A DNA stretch of 64,000 nucleotides from a virus, in the IMG/VR virus record IMGVR_UViG_3300042691_032685, positions 1 to 64,000 of that record; one strand, given 5' to 3'. Both the position numbers and the translations under genes were made by a program. Of this stretch, positions 15,901-24,866 are shown in pieces. How positions within the stretch are numbered: the first letter of the stretch is position 1; every line of letters starts with the position of its first letter. The notes beneath the pieces are model-generated. The model ran no database searches. It was not told the DNA's origin and saw nothing but the letters and a program-made list of their open reading frames with translations.

Positions 15901-16010
15901 TTAAATATCTCCTTTCTTTGTTTGTAAAACAAACAATAAAACAACACCCTTGGCATCAATATTGCAACGACAATCCGCACGCATCGGGTTGTCGTATTTA
16001 TGATCTTTAA
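15897..16010 (+). CDS. Microprotein (37 aa)
   Basis: Starts inside the stop of the previous gene (ATGA). A hydrophobic, basic N-terminus (MIKYLLSLFVKQTIKQ) is followed by HPWHQYCNDNPHASGCRIYD with two cysteines. I recall similar small cyanophage proteins but no function. Confidence 0.6.
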   Translation: MIKYLLSLFVKQTIKQHPWHQYCNDNPHASGCRIYDL

Positions 16011-16060
16011 AGATCTAAAAACAACACTTACTTTTAGAATAAAAGAAACGGGAGATACCC

Positions 16061-16225
16061 ATGTCTAAACTTAACGAATACATCGAAGTTGCTCTTGCTA
16101 TCCATGCAGCAGCTTCTGCAATCTGTGCACTGACTCCTACGCCAAAGGATGATGACATCCTGCGTAAAGCCTATAAGGTACTGGAGTTCCTTGCACTAAA
16201 TATTGGTCGCGCCAAGCAACGCTGA
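16061..16225 (+). CDS. Small conserved phage protein (54 aa)
   Basis: MSKLNEYIEVALAIHAAASA and LRKAYKVLEFLALNIG form two hydrophobic helices separated by a TPTPKDDD turn. A GGGAGA ribosome site lies 6-10 bases upstream. Similar short proteins occur near lysis genes in cyanophages as I recall; a helper or holin-like role is speculation. It ends one base before the convergent gene. Confidence 0.65.
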   Translation: MSKLNEYIEVALAIHAAASAICALTPTPKDDDILRKAYKVLEFLALNIGRAKQR

Positions 16226-16435
16226 TCAATCAGGTAACGCCTGAAACCAAAAAACAACGCCATCCTGGCTCTCGACCCAATCCCTTGTTTCATATGCGTG
16301 TTCCTTTGGTAAGGTCACGCATTTTTTTTCGTCGCCAATTTGCCAGCACATATTGACGCGGATCCGTGGTTCCTTGTATTTCTTCACGTCAGTAGTCCCA
16401 GCGCACGCGTGGTTTTCCTTCCCTGATGCCGACAT
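16226..16435 (-). CDS. Small protein downstream of the endolysin (69 aa)
   Basis: Carries RVNMCWQIGDEKKCVTLP and DWVESQDGVVFWFQALPD. Two cysteines might form a disulfide. The start at 16435 is the ATG nearest the endolysin end, giving a 47-base overlap. Unknown function; co-transcribed with the endolysin. Confidence 0.55.
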   Translation of the reverse strand: MSASGKENHACAGTTDVKKYKEPRIRVNMCWQIGDEKKCVTLPKEHAYETRDWVESQDGVVFWFQALPD

Positions 16436-17399
16436 GGACAAACCCTTTTGGCGCACCATAGCCTAGCGAGTAAGGCCAATTTTTGTCACACCAATCTTGT
16501 ACGGTATAAACATCAACTCCTTGAATATAAAAATCAATGGCTCCTTTGGAAGGTGCGTTGTAAGTGTGTTCACTATTTTTTGCGCCTCCTACTTGAGTAT
16601 TGATGGGTTCGGGACGAGATGCGCTGGTAATAATGATCGGCTTATTTCCAAACTGCTTACGAACTCTTTCAAGAAACAAACAAATTTCTTTTGTTGTATC
16701 ACACTGATACTGTTTTGTGAAACGACGCGCTTCTTGGTTGAGTGTTAATTCACCATATGTGATGTTTGGCGTCACTTTATAGGTGAATGGGCTCCAGGGG
16801 TTGAAGTTATTGTTGTGTGGATTGGGATCTTCTTTTTCTCCAATGTTTTGGAGCTGACGATCCATGATCTGGATTAATTTTGTCGCATAGTCGGGATCAG
16901 TTGCGTATCCCTCTTTAACCAATAAACGAGCGCATTCATTCCTGCTGGCAGCCCTGTTAACACCTTTGAAGCGACCAAAGTCTTTGTACCATCGATCAAC
17001 GAGGTAACAAACACAGGTTTGTAGGTCGGGAAAATCAAGGAATCCTGCCTTAATTGTGACCCATTGACCGTTGATAAATTCCTGAGTGCTGACTGTAGAG
17101 CCAGATCCTTTTAATCCAAAATAATTATTTTTACCTGATGTGTGTTGGCCCCAACCTGACTCGAGTGCCCACTGTGCAGCAACACATTCAGGCCATTTAC
17201 TACCGGCTGCTTTAGCTGCTGCCACGACACCATCCCAAGTGTTAGCGACTTCAGTAGCAGGCTTGGGTGGGGTGCGGTATTTAGATGCAAATGACTCCAG
17301 GACATCAGGAGATACCTGAGCCTGGAGCCAATTCCAAGCATCGATCTGATGCTTTTCTTCTTTGTAAAACTTAGCTGCGTCCGTGAGTTTGATTGACAT
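16389..17399 (-). CDS. Bifunctional endolysin: glucosaminidase plus M15 peptidase
   Basis: A 336-residue protein. Residues about 55-185 are a glucosaminidase domain with the catalytic glutamate E80 in AQWALESGWGQ and the NNYFGLKG strand. Residues about 250-336 are an M15-type D,D-peptidase with zinc ligands H278, D289 and H322 (SEHTY, AIDFYI, FVHVG). It would cut both the glycan strands and the stem peptides. No signal peptide, so release needs a holin or another route. The domain pair is known in cyanophages as I recall. Confidence 0.88.
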   Translation of the reverse strand: MSIKLTDAAKFYKEEKHQIDAWNWLQAQVSPDVLESFASKYRTPPKPATEVANTWDGVVAAAKAAGSKWPECVAAQWALESGWGQHTSGKNNYFGLKGSGSTVSTQEFINGQWVTIKAGFLDFPDLQTCVCYLVDRWYKDFGRFKGVNRAASRNECARLLVKEGYATDPDYATKLIQIMDRQLQNIGEKEDPNPHNNNFNPWSPFTYKVTPNITYGELTLNQEARRFTKQYQCDTTKEICLFLERVRKQFGNKPIIITSASRPEPINTQVGGAKNSEHTYNAPSKGAIDFYIQGVDVYTVQDWCDKNWPYSLGYGAPKGFVHVGIREGKPRVRWDY

Positions 17400-17443
17400 A
17401 TCGACCTAAAGCTTTTTATTAACTCTAGATCAGGTCAATAAAA

Positions 17444-17626
17444 TCACACAGGTTCGGCTTCTTTTACTTCGTTGGGTTCTTCATTTTCTTCAGGAGCAAA
17501 CTCAAGTGTTTCCAAGAGTTGACCGACAAGAGAAGAAGACAAGCCGATCAAATTTGCATCGCCTGTTGTACAAGCTGCAGCAAACGAATTGAGCCCACTA
17601 ATAAGTTCAGATTTTTTGCAAGCCAT
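17444..17626 (-). CDS. Small conserved protein (60 aa)
   Basis: MACKKSELISGLNSFAAACT and IGLSSSLVGQLLETLEF are helical, and the tail is acidic. The ATG at 17626 is chosen over an upstream ATG because similar cyanophage proteins begin MACKKSEL. Follows the DUF7936-like gene by eight bases. Function unknown. Confidence 0.7.
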   Translation of the reverse strand: MACKKSELISGLNSFAAACTTGDANLIGLSSSLVGQLLETLEFAPEENEEPNEVKEAEPV

Positions 17627-17633
17627 CTTTATT

Positions 17634-17957
17634 TCACCAAGGCGTTCCGTTTGCAGTTTTAGGAGCAATCTTTGCTTCTAGTTCAGTTTGCAAGGCGTTT
17701 TCAATTGCGCCAATCTGATCTTCTCCAATGGTTTTTTTCAGCCATTCAATCACTTGTGTTTCGGTTAAATCTTTGTAAGGAATAAAACCTGATTGATCTG
17801 CCGGTCCTAAATTAGTAGCTCCGTAGCTACTAACACGTTCACCTTGTTCTTCTAAAGCCACTGTCCAATAAACAGTTTTAATTGTACCTTCAGGATATGC
17901 ATCTCCATCTGGTAACGTGCGTTCAAGTGTAGAAATACCCCAAACAGGATCAGCCAT
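17634..17957 (-). CDS. DUF7936-like conserved cyanophage protein (107 aa)
   Basis: Shows the pattern MADPVWGISTLER, WTVALEE, FIPYKDLTETQVIEWLKK and a final NGTPW, which I recall for a family present in many cyanophages next to tail genes. Mostly beta N-terminus, helical C-terminus. Role unknown, probably tail-associated. A TAAAATA box lies 20 bases upstream. Confidence 0.75.
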   Translation of the reverse strand: MADPVWGISTLERTLPDGDAYPEGTIKTVYWTVALEEQGERVSSYGATNLGPADQSGFIPYKDLTETQVIEWLKKTIGEDQIGAIENALQTELEAKIAPKTANGTPW

Positions 17958-17976
17958 GACAAAAAAGATTTTCTTT

Positions 17977-17983
17977 TATTTTA
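17977..17983 (-). promoter_or_regulatory. TAAAATA box, leftward (late-type)
   Basis: TAAAATA followed by AAAG on the minus strand, 20 bases before the start at 17957. Confidence 0.5.
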
Positions 17984-18001
17984 CATGAAAAACAAAGTTG
18001 T

Positions 18002-20866
18002 TTAGCGCACCAGCCACTCTTCAACTTCGCTTGACACATCTCGCATCTTAATCCAACGAGATCCCACAGGCTGCCCCTTTCTTACACGTAGTTTACCAAG
18101 CAAACCGACACAGGCCCATTCAGGTCTGTCTTCGCGAGGGATGTATTCCAAGTCAGGATCAAAAGCGGGATTTAATTTGCGATGTTGTAGTTTCATGCCG
18201 TTATCATCGTGTGATTTAATCACGGCGTCAGGAGGAATGACCACATCGGAAGGTATTGTGTGACTTTCATAGTTATGTGGCTTTTCGGATTTATTGCCAC
18301 GTTGATCAATAATCTCCTCCACCCAAGAAATTGAATCATGATCTTCCATGATATAAGAACCGAAATCATCCTTTAAATACTTTTCGGACCACTTGTTCCA
18401 TGCAGAATCACCAACAACGCTTGGGTTTGCAGAAATAACACCGATGGGCTCTTCCCCCTGGAGAGCTGCCCTTATTTTGTTGCCTGTTAAAACAACACTA
18501 AATCCACGGCGGTCTTCTAAAGAATAATTACCATCTTCCCACTCAAAGAATTCTGCGTAGTCAGCGCCTCCACCCGTCCAGGAACCATCACAAAGTCCTG
18601 TTCCGTCTCCACGAAGATTAAATTCAGTGTCTCCAAGACCGCTACTCCATCCTCTAAAAAATGAATACCCAGAAGAAGCGGCTAACTGACATACATTTGC
18701 TTGGATAGTTGCAGTATATGTGCCAGCATTGGCCCACATATAAACGCCTACTTCATTGTTAAATTGGTTTAATTCATGATAAGCGCCAGCACCATTAATA
18801 TAACCTGCGGTTGAATTGCTAGCTTTAAAATAACCGCTAGTGTTTATTCTTGCTCTTTCTAGGTATCCAGATCCAGCAGAAAACTGCCATTGGAATGCGT
18901 TGTAGTCAAAATAAGCTATTGTACCTATATAGGTTTGAGCTGCATTCTTAGCTTCGATTGCGAAATAAGTTTGCGTGCCGCCTGAAGTGTTATTACCATG
19001 AACAAGGGAAGTGACAGCTTGAGTTGCTGTACCTCCTTTTAAATGTAAACGCGCAGAAGCAAACTGGGCTGTATTTGAGTTTTCAAGTAAGCATGTATTC
19101 GTGTTGTTGCCTAATACATGGAAGGAAGCATTGGTTGGTATTGGCGTTCCAATAGAAACACCAGATGTTGTAGCCCTTAGTCGTTCGGAGTTACCTGCAG
19201 CAAGAAATATGTAGTCAGTGCTTACACCCGTGGCAGCTGCCCTTCCCGCCTGTAAGACTGTGTCACTAGCCGTATAACCATCGTTGATTGTTCTAAGCAG
19301 AAATTCTCCGCCAGTTCCTTGGAGAAATTCCCAAGTTTTTGCGTCAACGCCACCAGATTCTCTTGTAATACCTATGCTCGTTTGACCTGCGCCACCGTCT
19401 CTTGCACTAAAAGCAAATGTATTAGCTATAGCTCTTACTCTGCCATCTACAGTTACCCTCCAACTCGGATCGTTTGATATAGTGCCAATTCCAACTAAAC
19501 CACCAGAAGTAATGGTTGCCCTTACGTTTGAGTTAGTACCTAAATAAAGCGGCCCGTTTTCGTAATTAAAAACATATGCATCTTTTCCTACAAGGCCTGT
19601 AAAATAACCGTTTGCTCCTCCAGATCCCGTTTCTCCGTTTGAGCAACGAAGCACCGACCAGGTGTTACCAGAAGTTCTTGTGTCATGAATGTGAATAGTT
19701 CTTCCTACAGCAGCGTTAAAATTAGGCGCTTGTGTTCCAACACCAATATTTCCACCGTTAGGACACAATAACAAATTAAAATTAGTAGAAAAATCATTAA
19801 TAAAACGAGGCTGAATCCACTGGGTTCCATTGGTTAAACCGCCAATATCCATTGCGACGGAACCACCTTGAAAACGAGTGACGACATTGGGGTCGCTGCC
19901 ATAGCCACCAGTAGTCGCAGGTGATCCTCCCGCTATATCACCGTACACATGTAAAGGTGCACTAGCCTCACCAAAGCCAACGGCAAGATAACCGCTTTTA
20001 TTAAGACGCATTCTTTCAAATAAAGACGCAGGACCACCTGTAGTCGTTAAGAAAGAAATTGCAGATGGGCATTGTCCACTTGCTACAACTTGGCTCGTTG
20101 GTAAATCAACATAAGCTTGAATTAAAGCAGAATATTGAAATTGTGTTCCATCTGTTCCTGCCCATGATAAACGTCCAAGAACATCTCCACCTTGTACTCC
20201 CGTATACGTATTAACTGTATCTCCTCGTGATTTTAAAAACCAGTAATGAGAAGAGGAAGAACTGTTTCCAAAGAAAGAAGCAGAGTAAGCATAAAACGCA
20301 TTGGATTGAACGTTGGAAGCAAATGTAATACCAGTGATAGATGAAGCCGTCCCAAAAAGTGCTTGACCTGCGCTAGTTATTCTTGCTTTTTCTGTGCCAT
20401 TTGTTGCAATAGCAACTGTATTTGTAGCAGGTGAATACAAACCATTGGTTGTAGTGCCAATAGATACTGGGGGCGCCGCTGCGGTACCTGAGGCAAAAAC
20501 ACCGGATGTTAGTGTTGCAACGCCTCCACTAATAGTGGCGCCACTAAGTACAGTAAATCTACCACTTGTAAAATTGGCACTTGTTCCTGTAACAGTAGTT
20601 CCACTAATGGTTACAGCATTAACAGTTGCTCCGCTAACCGTAACAAAATTGCCAGTTGCAGAATTTACTGTTGTTCCAGTGAACGTAATGCCACTAACAG
20701 TGGCACCACTAACAGTGGTACTACCAATAACAACGGAACCAGAGATAGTGCCCGTTACGTTAAGGTTTGAAGTGGTTGATGCATATAAACCAGATACCGT
20801 AACGTTTTGATCGACGCCAGCGTTAGTGAACGTGACGTTATCAACTTTGATAGTTCCGTATGGCAT
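18002..20866 (-). CDS. Tail fibre/spike with C-terminal self-cleaving (peptidase G2-like) domain
   Basis: A 954-residue protein. Residues 1-140 are Thr/Ser/Val-rich repeats of type SGTTVTGTSANF. The centre is a beta-rich receptor-type region. The last about 190 residues match the peptidase G2 intramolecular-chaperone type (GADYAEFFEW, GVISANPSVVGDSAW, IPREDRPEW, VGLLGKLRVR). Such domains drive trimer folding and then cut themselves off. It probably determines host binding together with the following fibre gene. Confidence 0.85.
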   Translation of the reverse strand: MPYGTIKVDNVTFTNAGVDQNVTVSGLYASTTSNLNVTGTISGSVVIGSTTVSGATVSGITFTGTTVNSATGNFVTVSGATVNAVTISGTTVTGTSANFTSGRFTVLSGATISGGVATLTSGVFASGTAAAPPVSIGTTTNGLYSPATNTVAIATNGTEKARITSAGQALFGTASSITGITFASNVQSNAFYAYSASFFGNSSSSSHYWFLKSRGDTVNTYTGVQGGDVLGRLSWAGTDGTQFQYSALIQAYVDLPTSQVVASGQCPSAISFLTTTGGPASLFERMRLNKSGYLAVGFGEASAPLHVYGDIAGGSPATTGGYGSDPNVVTRFQGGSVAMDIGGLTNGTQWIQPRFINDFSTNFNLLLCPNGGNIGVGTQAPNFNAAVGRTIHIHDTRTSGNTWSVLRCSNGETGSGGANGYFTGLVGKDAYVFNYENGPLYLGTNSNVRATITSGGLVGIGTISNDPSWRVTVDGRVRAIANTFAFSARDGGAGQTSIGITRESGGVDAKTWEFLQGTGGEFLLRTINDGYTASDTVLQAGRAAATGVSTDYIFLAAGNSERLRATTSGVSIGTPIPTNASFHVLGNNTNTCLLENSNTAQFASARLHLKGGTATQAVTSLVHGNNTSGGTQTYFAIEAKNAAQTYIGTIAYFDYNAFQWQFSAGSGYLERARINTSGYFKASNSTAGYINGAGAYHELNQFNNEVGVYMWANAGTYTATIQANVCQLAASSGYSFFRGWSSGLGDTEFNLRGDGTGLCDGSWTGGGADYAEFFEWEDGNYSLEDRRGFSVVLTGNKIRAALQGEEPIGVISANPSVVGDSAWNKWSEKYLKDDFGSYIMEDHDSISWVEEIIDQRGNKSEKPHNYESHTIPSDVVIPPDAVIKSHDDNGMKLQHRKLNPAFDPDLEYIPREDRPEWACVGLLGKLRVRKGQPVGSRWIKMRDVSSEVEEWLVR

Positions 20867-20886
20867 TTTTTAGTTACCTTTTCTCT

Positions 20887-20893
20887 TATTTTA
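20887..20893 (-). promoter_or_regulatory. TAAAATA box, leftward (late-type)
   Basis: TAAAATA then AGAG on the minus strand, 21 bases before the start at 20866. Confidence 0.5.
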
Positions 20894-20909
20894 ACTGAAC
20901 GAACTATGT

Positions 20910-23201
20910 TCAGGGAAGAATAATAAGTGGACCTTGGATCACGAACCCAGATACGCTACCAGAAACAACGCCGGAACAAACAATTGCTGCTGTTGCACCA
21001 GACGGTTGGGTAATGCTGAGTGTTTGTCCAGTGATGTTTGTAAATCTGGCCGTATTTCCAGTGACGGTTGCGCCAGAAACTTGTGCAGTGAAAACACCAC
21101 TATTGAAGTTAGCGGTACTACCTGTAATTGTAGTTCCTGTTAACGTCGTAAAACCAGCGATATTACCAGTAATTTGATTAAATAAACCACTGGTTCCTGT
21201 GATCGTTACGCCCGTCAAGCTTGTAAAACCTGCAGTATTACCAGTAATTACTGCACCGCTGAGCAGAGAAGTAAATACTCCAGTTGCTCCAGTAACGCTG
21301 GTAAATTGGCCAACGGCGACAGATAAATTAGTAAATTGTCCTGTGTTTCCAGTAATTGTTGTACCAGAAAGCTGTGTTGTAAAAACACCGCTGATGCCAG
21401 TAATGCTGGAACCTTGAATCGTATTGCCAGTAACTGTCTGGCCGCTTAGCTGAATAAATTGCCCGGAAGTTCCTTGGATCGTATTGCCTGTAATTGATGC
21501 TCCAGAAATTGTTGTTGTTCCGACAACTGATCCGCCTGTAATAACGGTTGCCTGAACAGCTTGTCCTGTAAATGTTGATGCTGTTACCGTGCCGGTGATA
21601 TTAATACCGGAACTGAAATAACCCGAACCAAAAACAAAAAGATCGCTAAGAACAATACCAGTGCTAAATGTCTGGTTTGCTGCAGACAGTGTTTGGAAAA
21701 CACCAGTTGTAAAACTAGCCGTTGTACCTGTGACAGTCTCACCTGAAACACGAGACGTAAATGTACCAGAAACCCCGGTAATAACTGTTGCTTGAATTGT
21801 GTTTCCAGTGACAGTTGCGCCACTTAAAGAAGTTGTGAATACGCCAGAAGTACCACTAAAAGTAACACCTGAAATACTACCTTCTGGTACGGTAAGTCCT
21901 GATTGAATAGTGGCTGTTTGGCCAACTGTCAGTCCGCCACTTGTTGAGATGTTTCCAGTGACGGTGATGTTTTGTCTAACAATACCGGTGGTAAAAGTCG
22001 CAGTCTCTGCGGTAAGTGTGGTGAAGTTTGCTGTATTACCAGTGATGACAAGTCCAGAAACCTGACCGGTAAAAACGCCTGATGTTCCTGTAAGCGTGAC
22101 AAGATTTGCAACAGTTCCTGTCAACGACTGGAACGACCCACTCGTGAAATTACTATTTGTTCCTGTGATAGTTGTGCCGCTTAATGTTCCAGTGACCTGA
22201 ACACCTGAAGCAAAGAAACCACTTCCTTTAACGTCAAGGTTGCCGGACAATGTCATGTTGCCGGTAGTCGTATGGCTACCCGCAATAATTGTCTGGAATG
22301 TGCCGGTGGTGAAGTTTGCGTTTGTACCGGTGACTGTGGCGCCAGAAAGAGTATCAGTAAACGTACCGCTAGTGCTGGTTAAATTCTGACCACTAACAAC
22401 AAAACCACTAACGTTAACGGCGGCAATAGCAATTGCAGCTAAAGATGTAAAACCACCTTCCGTAAATAAACCACTGGCACCAGTGACTGTTACTCCACTA
22501 ACAACAGTTGTCCCACGGATGGTTGGTGCTGTGATTGTGGAACTGCCTGTGATGGTTCCAGTGACTGACAAGCCATTCCGTAAGTAAGCGGATGATGCAC
22601 CAGTGAATACACCAGAAACCGTCAGGCTGTCAGAGATAACAAGATCATCCTGAACGGTAAGGCCGCTAGCAATCAGAGACCGGAAAACACCACTGGTCCC
22701 ACTGATTGTGTTTCCTGTGATTAGAGCTCCAGATAAAGCAGTTGTAAAGACGCCGGAGACACCTGTTAAAGAAGTAAATTGACCTGTATTTCCAGTGATT
22801 GTTGCACCAGAAAGCTGGGTAAAGACACCACTAACACCTGAAAGGTTGGCAAAACGTCCCGAATCTCCGGTGATTGTTGCGCCACTGATGGTTCCGCTTG
22901 TTGTCAGATTATTTTGAACAACAAAACCACTGAAAGTACCAAGCCCTGTTGAAGTTACTGTATTAAAGAAAGAAGCACCACCAACGGTTAAAGAACCTGT
23001 GATGGTGACATTACCTAAGAAGGTCTCGCCAGAAAGATTGGCGTAATACTGATCTAGATATTGGCGAAACTGCGTAAAAGTAATCTTTTTATTGCGCAGT
23101 ACCGGGTCCACCTCAAAAACGTGGACCAACGTCATGAGGTCTAGCTCATTAATGTCGGTTCCATTAATAGATGGAAACTCCGATATTCTTCTGTTAGCCA
23201 C
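20910..23201 (-). CDS. Repeat-rich tail fibre (763 aa)
   Basis: The N-terminus ANRRISEFPSINGTDINELD is typical of cyanophage fibre anchors. The rest is dozens of degenerate repeats of the form SGVFTTxLSGATITGNTxxF, which suggest a triple beta-helix or beta-prism shaft. No C-terminal enzyme domain. The paralogous repeat style links it to the 18002-20866 gene, and the DNA repeats invite recombination and length variation. Confidence 0.82.
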   Translation of the reverse strand: MANRRISEFPSINGTDINELDLMTLVHVFEVDPVLRNKKITFTQFRQYLDQYYANLSGETFLGNVTITGSLTVGGASFFNTVTSTGLGTFSGFVVQNNLTTSGTISGATITGDSGRFANLSGVSGVFTQLSGATITGNTGQFTSLTGVSGVFTTALSGALITGNTISGTSGVFRSLIASGLTVQDDLVISDSLTVSGVFTGASSAYLRNGLSVTGTITGSSTITAPTIRGTTVVSGVTVTGASGLFTEGGFTSLAAIAIAAVNVSGFVVSGQNLTSTSGTFTDTLSGATVTGTNANFTTGTFQTIIAGSHTTTGNMTLSGNLDVKGSGFFASGVQVTGTLSGTTITGTNSNFTSGSFQSLTGTVANLVTLTGTSGVFTGQVSGLVITGNTANFTTLTAETATFTTGIVRQNITVTGNISTSGGLTVGQTATIQSGLTVPEGSISGVTFSGTSGVFTTSLSGATVTGNTIQATVITGVSGTFTSRVSGETVTGTTASFTTGVFQTLSAANQTFSTGIVLSDLFVFGSGYFSSGINITGTVTASTFTGQAVQATVITGGSVVGTTTISGASITGNTIQGTSGQFIQLSGQTVTGNTIQGSSITGISGVFTTQLSGTTITGNTGQFTNLSVAVGQFTSVTGATGVFTSLLSGAVITGNTAGFTSLTGVTITGTSGLFNQITGNIAGFTTLTGTTITGSTANFNSGVFTAQVSGATVTGNTARFTNITGQTLSITQPSGATAAIVCSGVVSGSVSGFVIQGPLIILP

Positions 23202-23232
23202 CTACTTTTACTGCGCAATTCTTTCCTTCAAT

Positions 23233-23238
23233 TATAGA
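23233..23238 (-). promoter_or_regulatory. TATAAT box, leftward (late-type)
   Basis: TATAAT on the minus strand, 32 bases before the start at 23201, with GAAGGAAAG in between as a ribosome site. Confidence 0.45.
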
Positions 23239-23247
23239 TCGGCTTAT

Positions 23248-23547
23248 TTACCGGGCTTTTATTTCAATCCTCGGCATTACGTTTGTAATTACATTCCAAG
23301 ACCATTGAATTCCTGTTACAATTCCGCAAGAGAGCAGGATCACAAGCAAAAGTTCCGCAACAGTCAAGTTGCGTCGGACATAAACCACCTGAGGTTGTTG
23401 TTGCTGGAAAGCAGCTTGCTGAGCGATAGCTTGTTGAACTGCAAGTTCCCTGGCCCTTGCTTTCATCTCTGCCAGCATCTCAGGCGTGATCTGACCTTCC
23501 AGGGGTTGTTGGACAGGTGCCTGGCTCGGGGGAATCTGTTCTTCCAT
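23248..23547 (-). CDS. Small membrane protein with Gln-rich N-terminus (99 aa)
   Basis: A helical Gln/Ala-rich region (QQAIAQQAAFQQQQPQ) precedes one transmembrane helix (VAELLLVILLSCGIVTGI) near the C-terminus. ATG at 23547 chosen; an in-frame GTG lies 24 bases upstream. It could be a holin or spanin-like lysis factor given endolysin genes nearby, but this is inference from topology. Confidence 0.55.
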   Translation of the reverse strand: MEEQIPPSQAPVQQPLEGQITPEMLAEMKARARELAVQQAIAQQAAFQQQQPQVVYVRRNLTVAELLLVILLSCGIVTGIQWSWNVITNVMPRIEIKAR

Positions 23548-23597
23548 GAAACGCAAAACGTTTTCCCACACCTTAGCATTTTAAAAAAGTTATTGCT

Positions 23598-24023
23598 ATG
23601 AACTACGGGGTAAGGAAAGGATTTGAGGATGTTGCCCACGAATTGAAGGGTATTAAAAACATCCTCGCTTCCATGTGGCACAGTCGTTATTCACAAGGTG
23701 AAACCGACGTACTCAATCCCGAAGCATACTCAGATGAATACATCTCTACTGAGGAGTGTGGCCGGAGGCTTGGGGTATCGGACCAAACCATCCGAAACTG
23801 GATTGCCATCGGTAGGAAAGCACCTGAGAAGGGATGGGTAGAAGGCATCCATTACGTCAATGTCTCACCCGATCACAAACGTAAAGCCTTAATCCGAATC
23901 CCTTGGAACACACTGGTTAAGTCCTTTGCCAAAAACAAGGAAGTTGATCAAAGCGATATCCGTGGACCAGAGAATACAAACTCAACCATGTATCAAACAC
24001 GAACCTTTGGACGTTTGGAATAA
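23598..24023 (+). CDS. Excisionase/MerR-type HTH DNA-binding protein (141 aa)
   Basis: A central winged-helix segment reads ISTEECGRRLGVSDQTIRNW followed by a GWVEGIHYVNV wing. The flanks are charged. Heads a rightward operon (HTH, two unknowns, Dam-like protein) with one-base or longer overlaps. Likely a transcription regulator or a directionality factor. Confidence 0.75.
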   Translation: MNYGVRKGFEDVAHELKGIKNILASMWHSRYSQGETDVLNPEAYSDEYISTEECGRRLGVSDQTIRNWIAIGRKAPEKGWVEGIHYVNVSPDHKRKALIRIPWNTLVKSFAKNKEVDQSDIRGPENTNSTMYQTRTFGRLE

Positions 24024-24550
24024 TGGCTCATCGTTTCCAAGGGGTTGATATTGATTCTGTCACTATCGATAACCATTTACAACTATTGCCAGAATCATTG
24101 GTCAATCAGGTGGAAATGTTTCTTCCGCCGGAGGGATCATTTGACGATGGGTGCCTACGTCGTTATTTGGAAAACCTAAAGAACTACGAAGAAGAGGATG
24201 CCAATTCTGGGATGACATTGGCAAATCGTCTGAGGCTGGCCTTTAAGGACATGCAGTCAGACACCATTTGCGGTAAATTCCCACAAGCAGAGCTCCCTTT
24301 GAAAAGAAGGCTTCGTTGCGTTGCTGAATATCTGATTCGTTCTGGAGAATTTGATAAAGTACGTGATGAGAAAGGAAAGCTTGTCAAGAAACGTGGTGTT
24401 CTTGGTAAGTTGGTGGTCTTGTACCAGCCAACAGAAAAACTACTTGTCTCCTTACAACGCCAAGGATTGTTAGAAAATGAGCCGTCGAGAACAGTTGATC
24501 GCATCAGTGATCGGTCCGGAGATGGACCAGACGAAAGCACGCATGCTTGA
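24023..24550 (+). CDS. Hypothetical protein (175 aa)
   Basis: A mostly helical protein with RLRLAFKDMQS, a basic centre (KRRLRCVAEYLIR) and a disordered tail. Unrecognised. Its last 74 bases overlap the next gene. Replication or regulation by context. Confidence 0.6.
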   Translation: MAHRFQGVDIDSVTIDNHLQLLPESLVNQVEMFLPPEGSFDDGCLRRYLENLKNYEEEDANSGMTLANRLRLAFKDMQSDTICGKFPQAELPLKRRLRCVAEYLIRSGEFDKVRDEKGKLVKKRGVLGKLVVLYQPTEKLLVSLQRQGLLENEPSRTVDRISDRSGDGPDESTHA

Positions 24551-24866
24551 TGCAACGGTCCGTGTCATCCTTGGTGATATGGGTCAACAATATTGCAAAT
24601 TCTGGGATGCGGAAGGTCCTGGTGTTCTTGTTTTCCAACCACAAAACAAAGAACGATCCATGTTCTTCTTAACTCTTAAAGAGATGCACGCTGCACAGGA
24701 AGAATGTGAGCGCAGCGACGACGGAGATATGGCAGAAAGTTTCCGTAGGATTCTGGCAGCTGCTCAACGAATTGATCCAACTGAAAAAGCAGGTTATATC
24801 ATCAACGATCAAGACGGAATGCGTTATTTTGAAATCGATTACAACCAAGTAGCAGATAAAAAATGA
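24477..24866 (+). CDS. Hypothetical protein (129 aa)
   Basis: Starts MSRREQLIASVIGPEMDQTK; helical N-terminus and a small beta region (GVLVFQPQNKERSMFFLTL). Overlaps both neighbours, the downstream one by ATGA. Not recognised. Confidence 0.6.
   Translation: MSRREQLIASVIGPEMDQTKARMLDATVRVILGDMGQQYCKFWDAEGPGVLVFQPQNKERSMFFLTLKEMHAAQEECERSDDGDMAESFRRILAAAQRIDPTEKAGYIINDQDGMRYFEIDYNQVADKK

Noticed and set aside
20910-23201. CRISPR-like regular repeats
   Set aside because: The repeats are coding, degenerate and in frame (tail-fibre shaft); there are no unique spacers of constant length.
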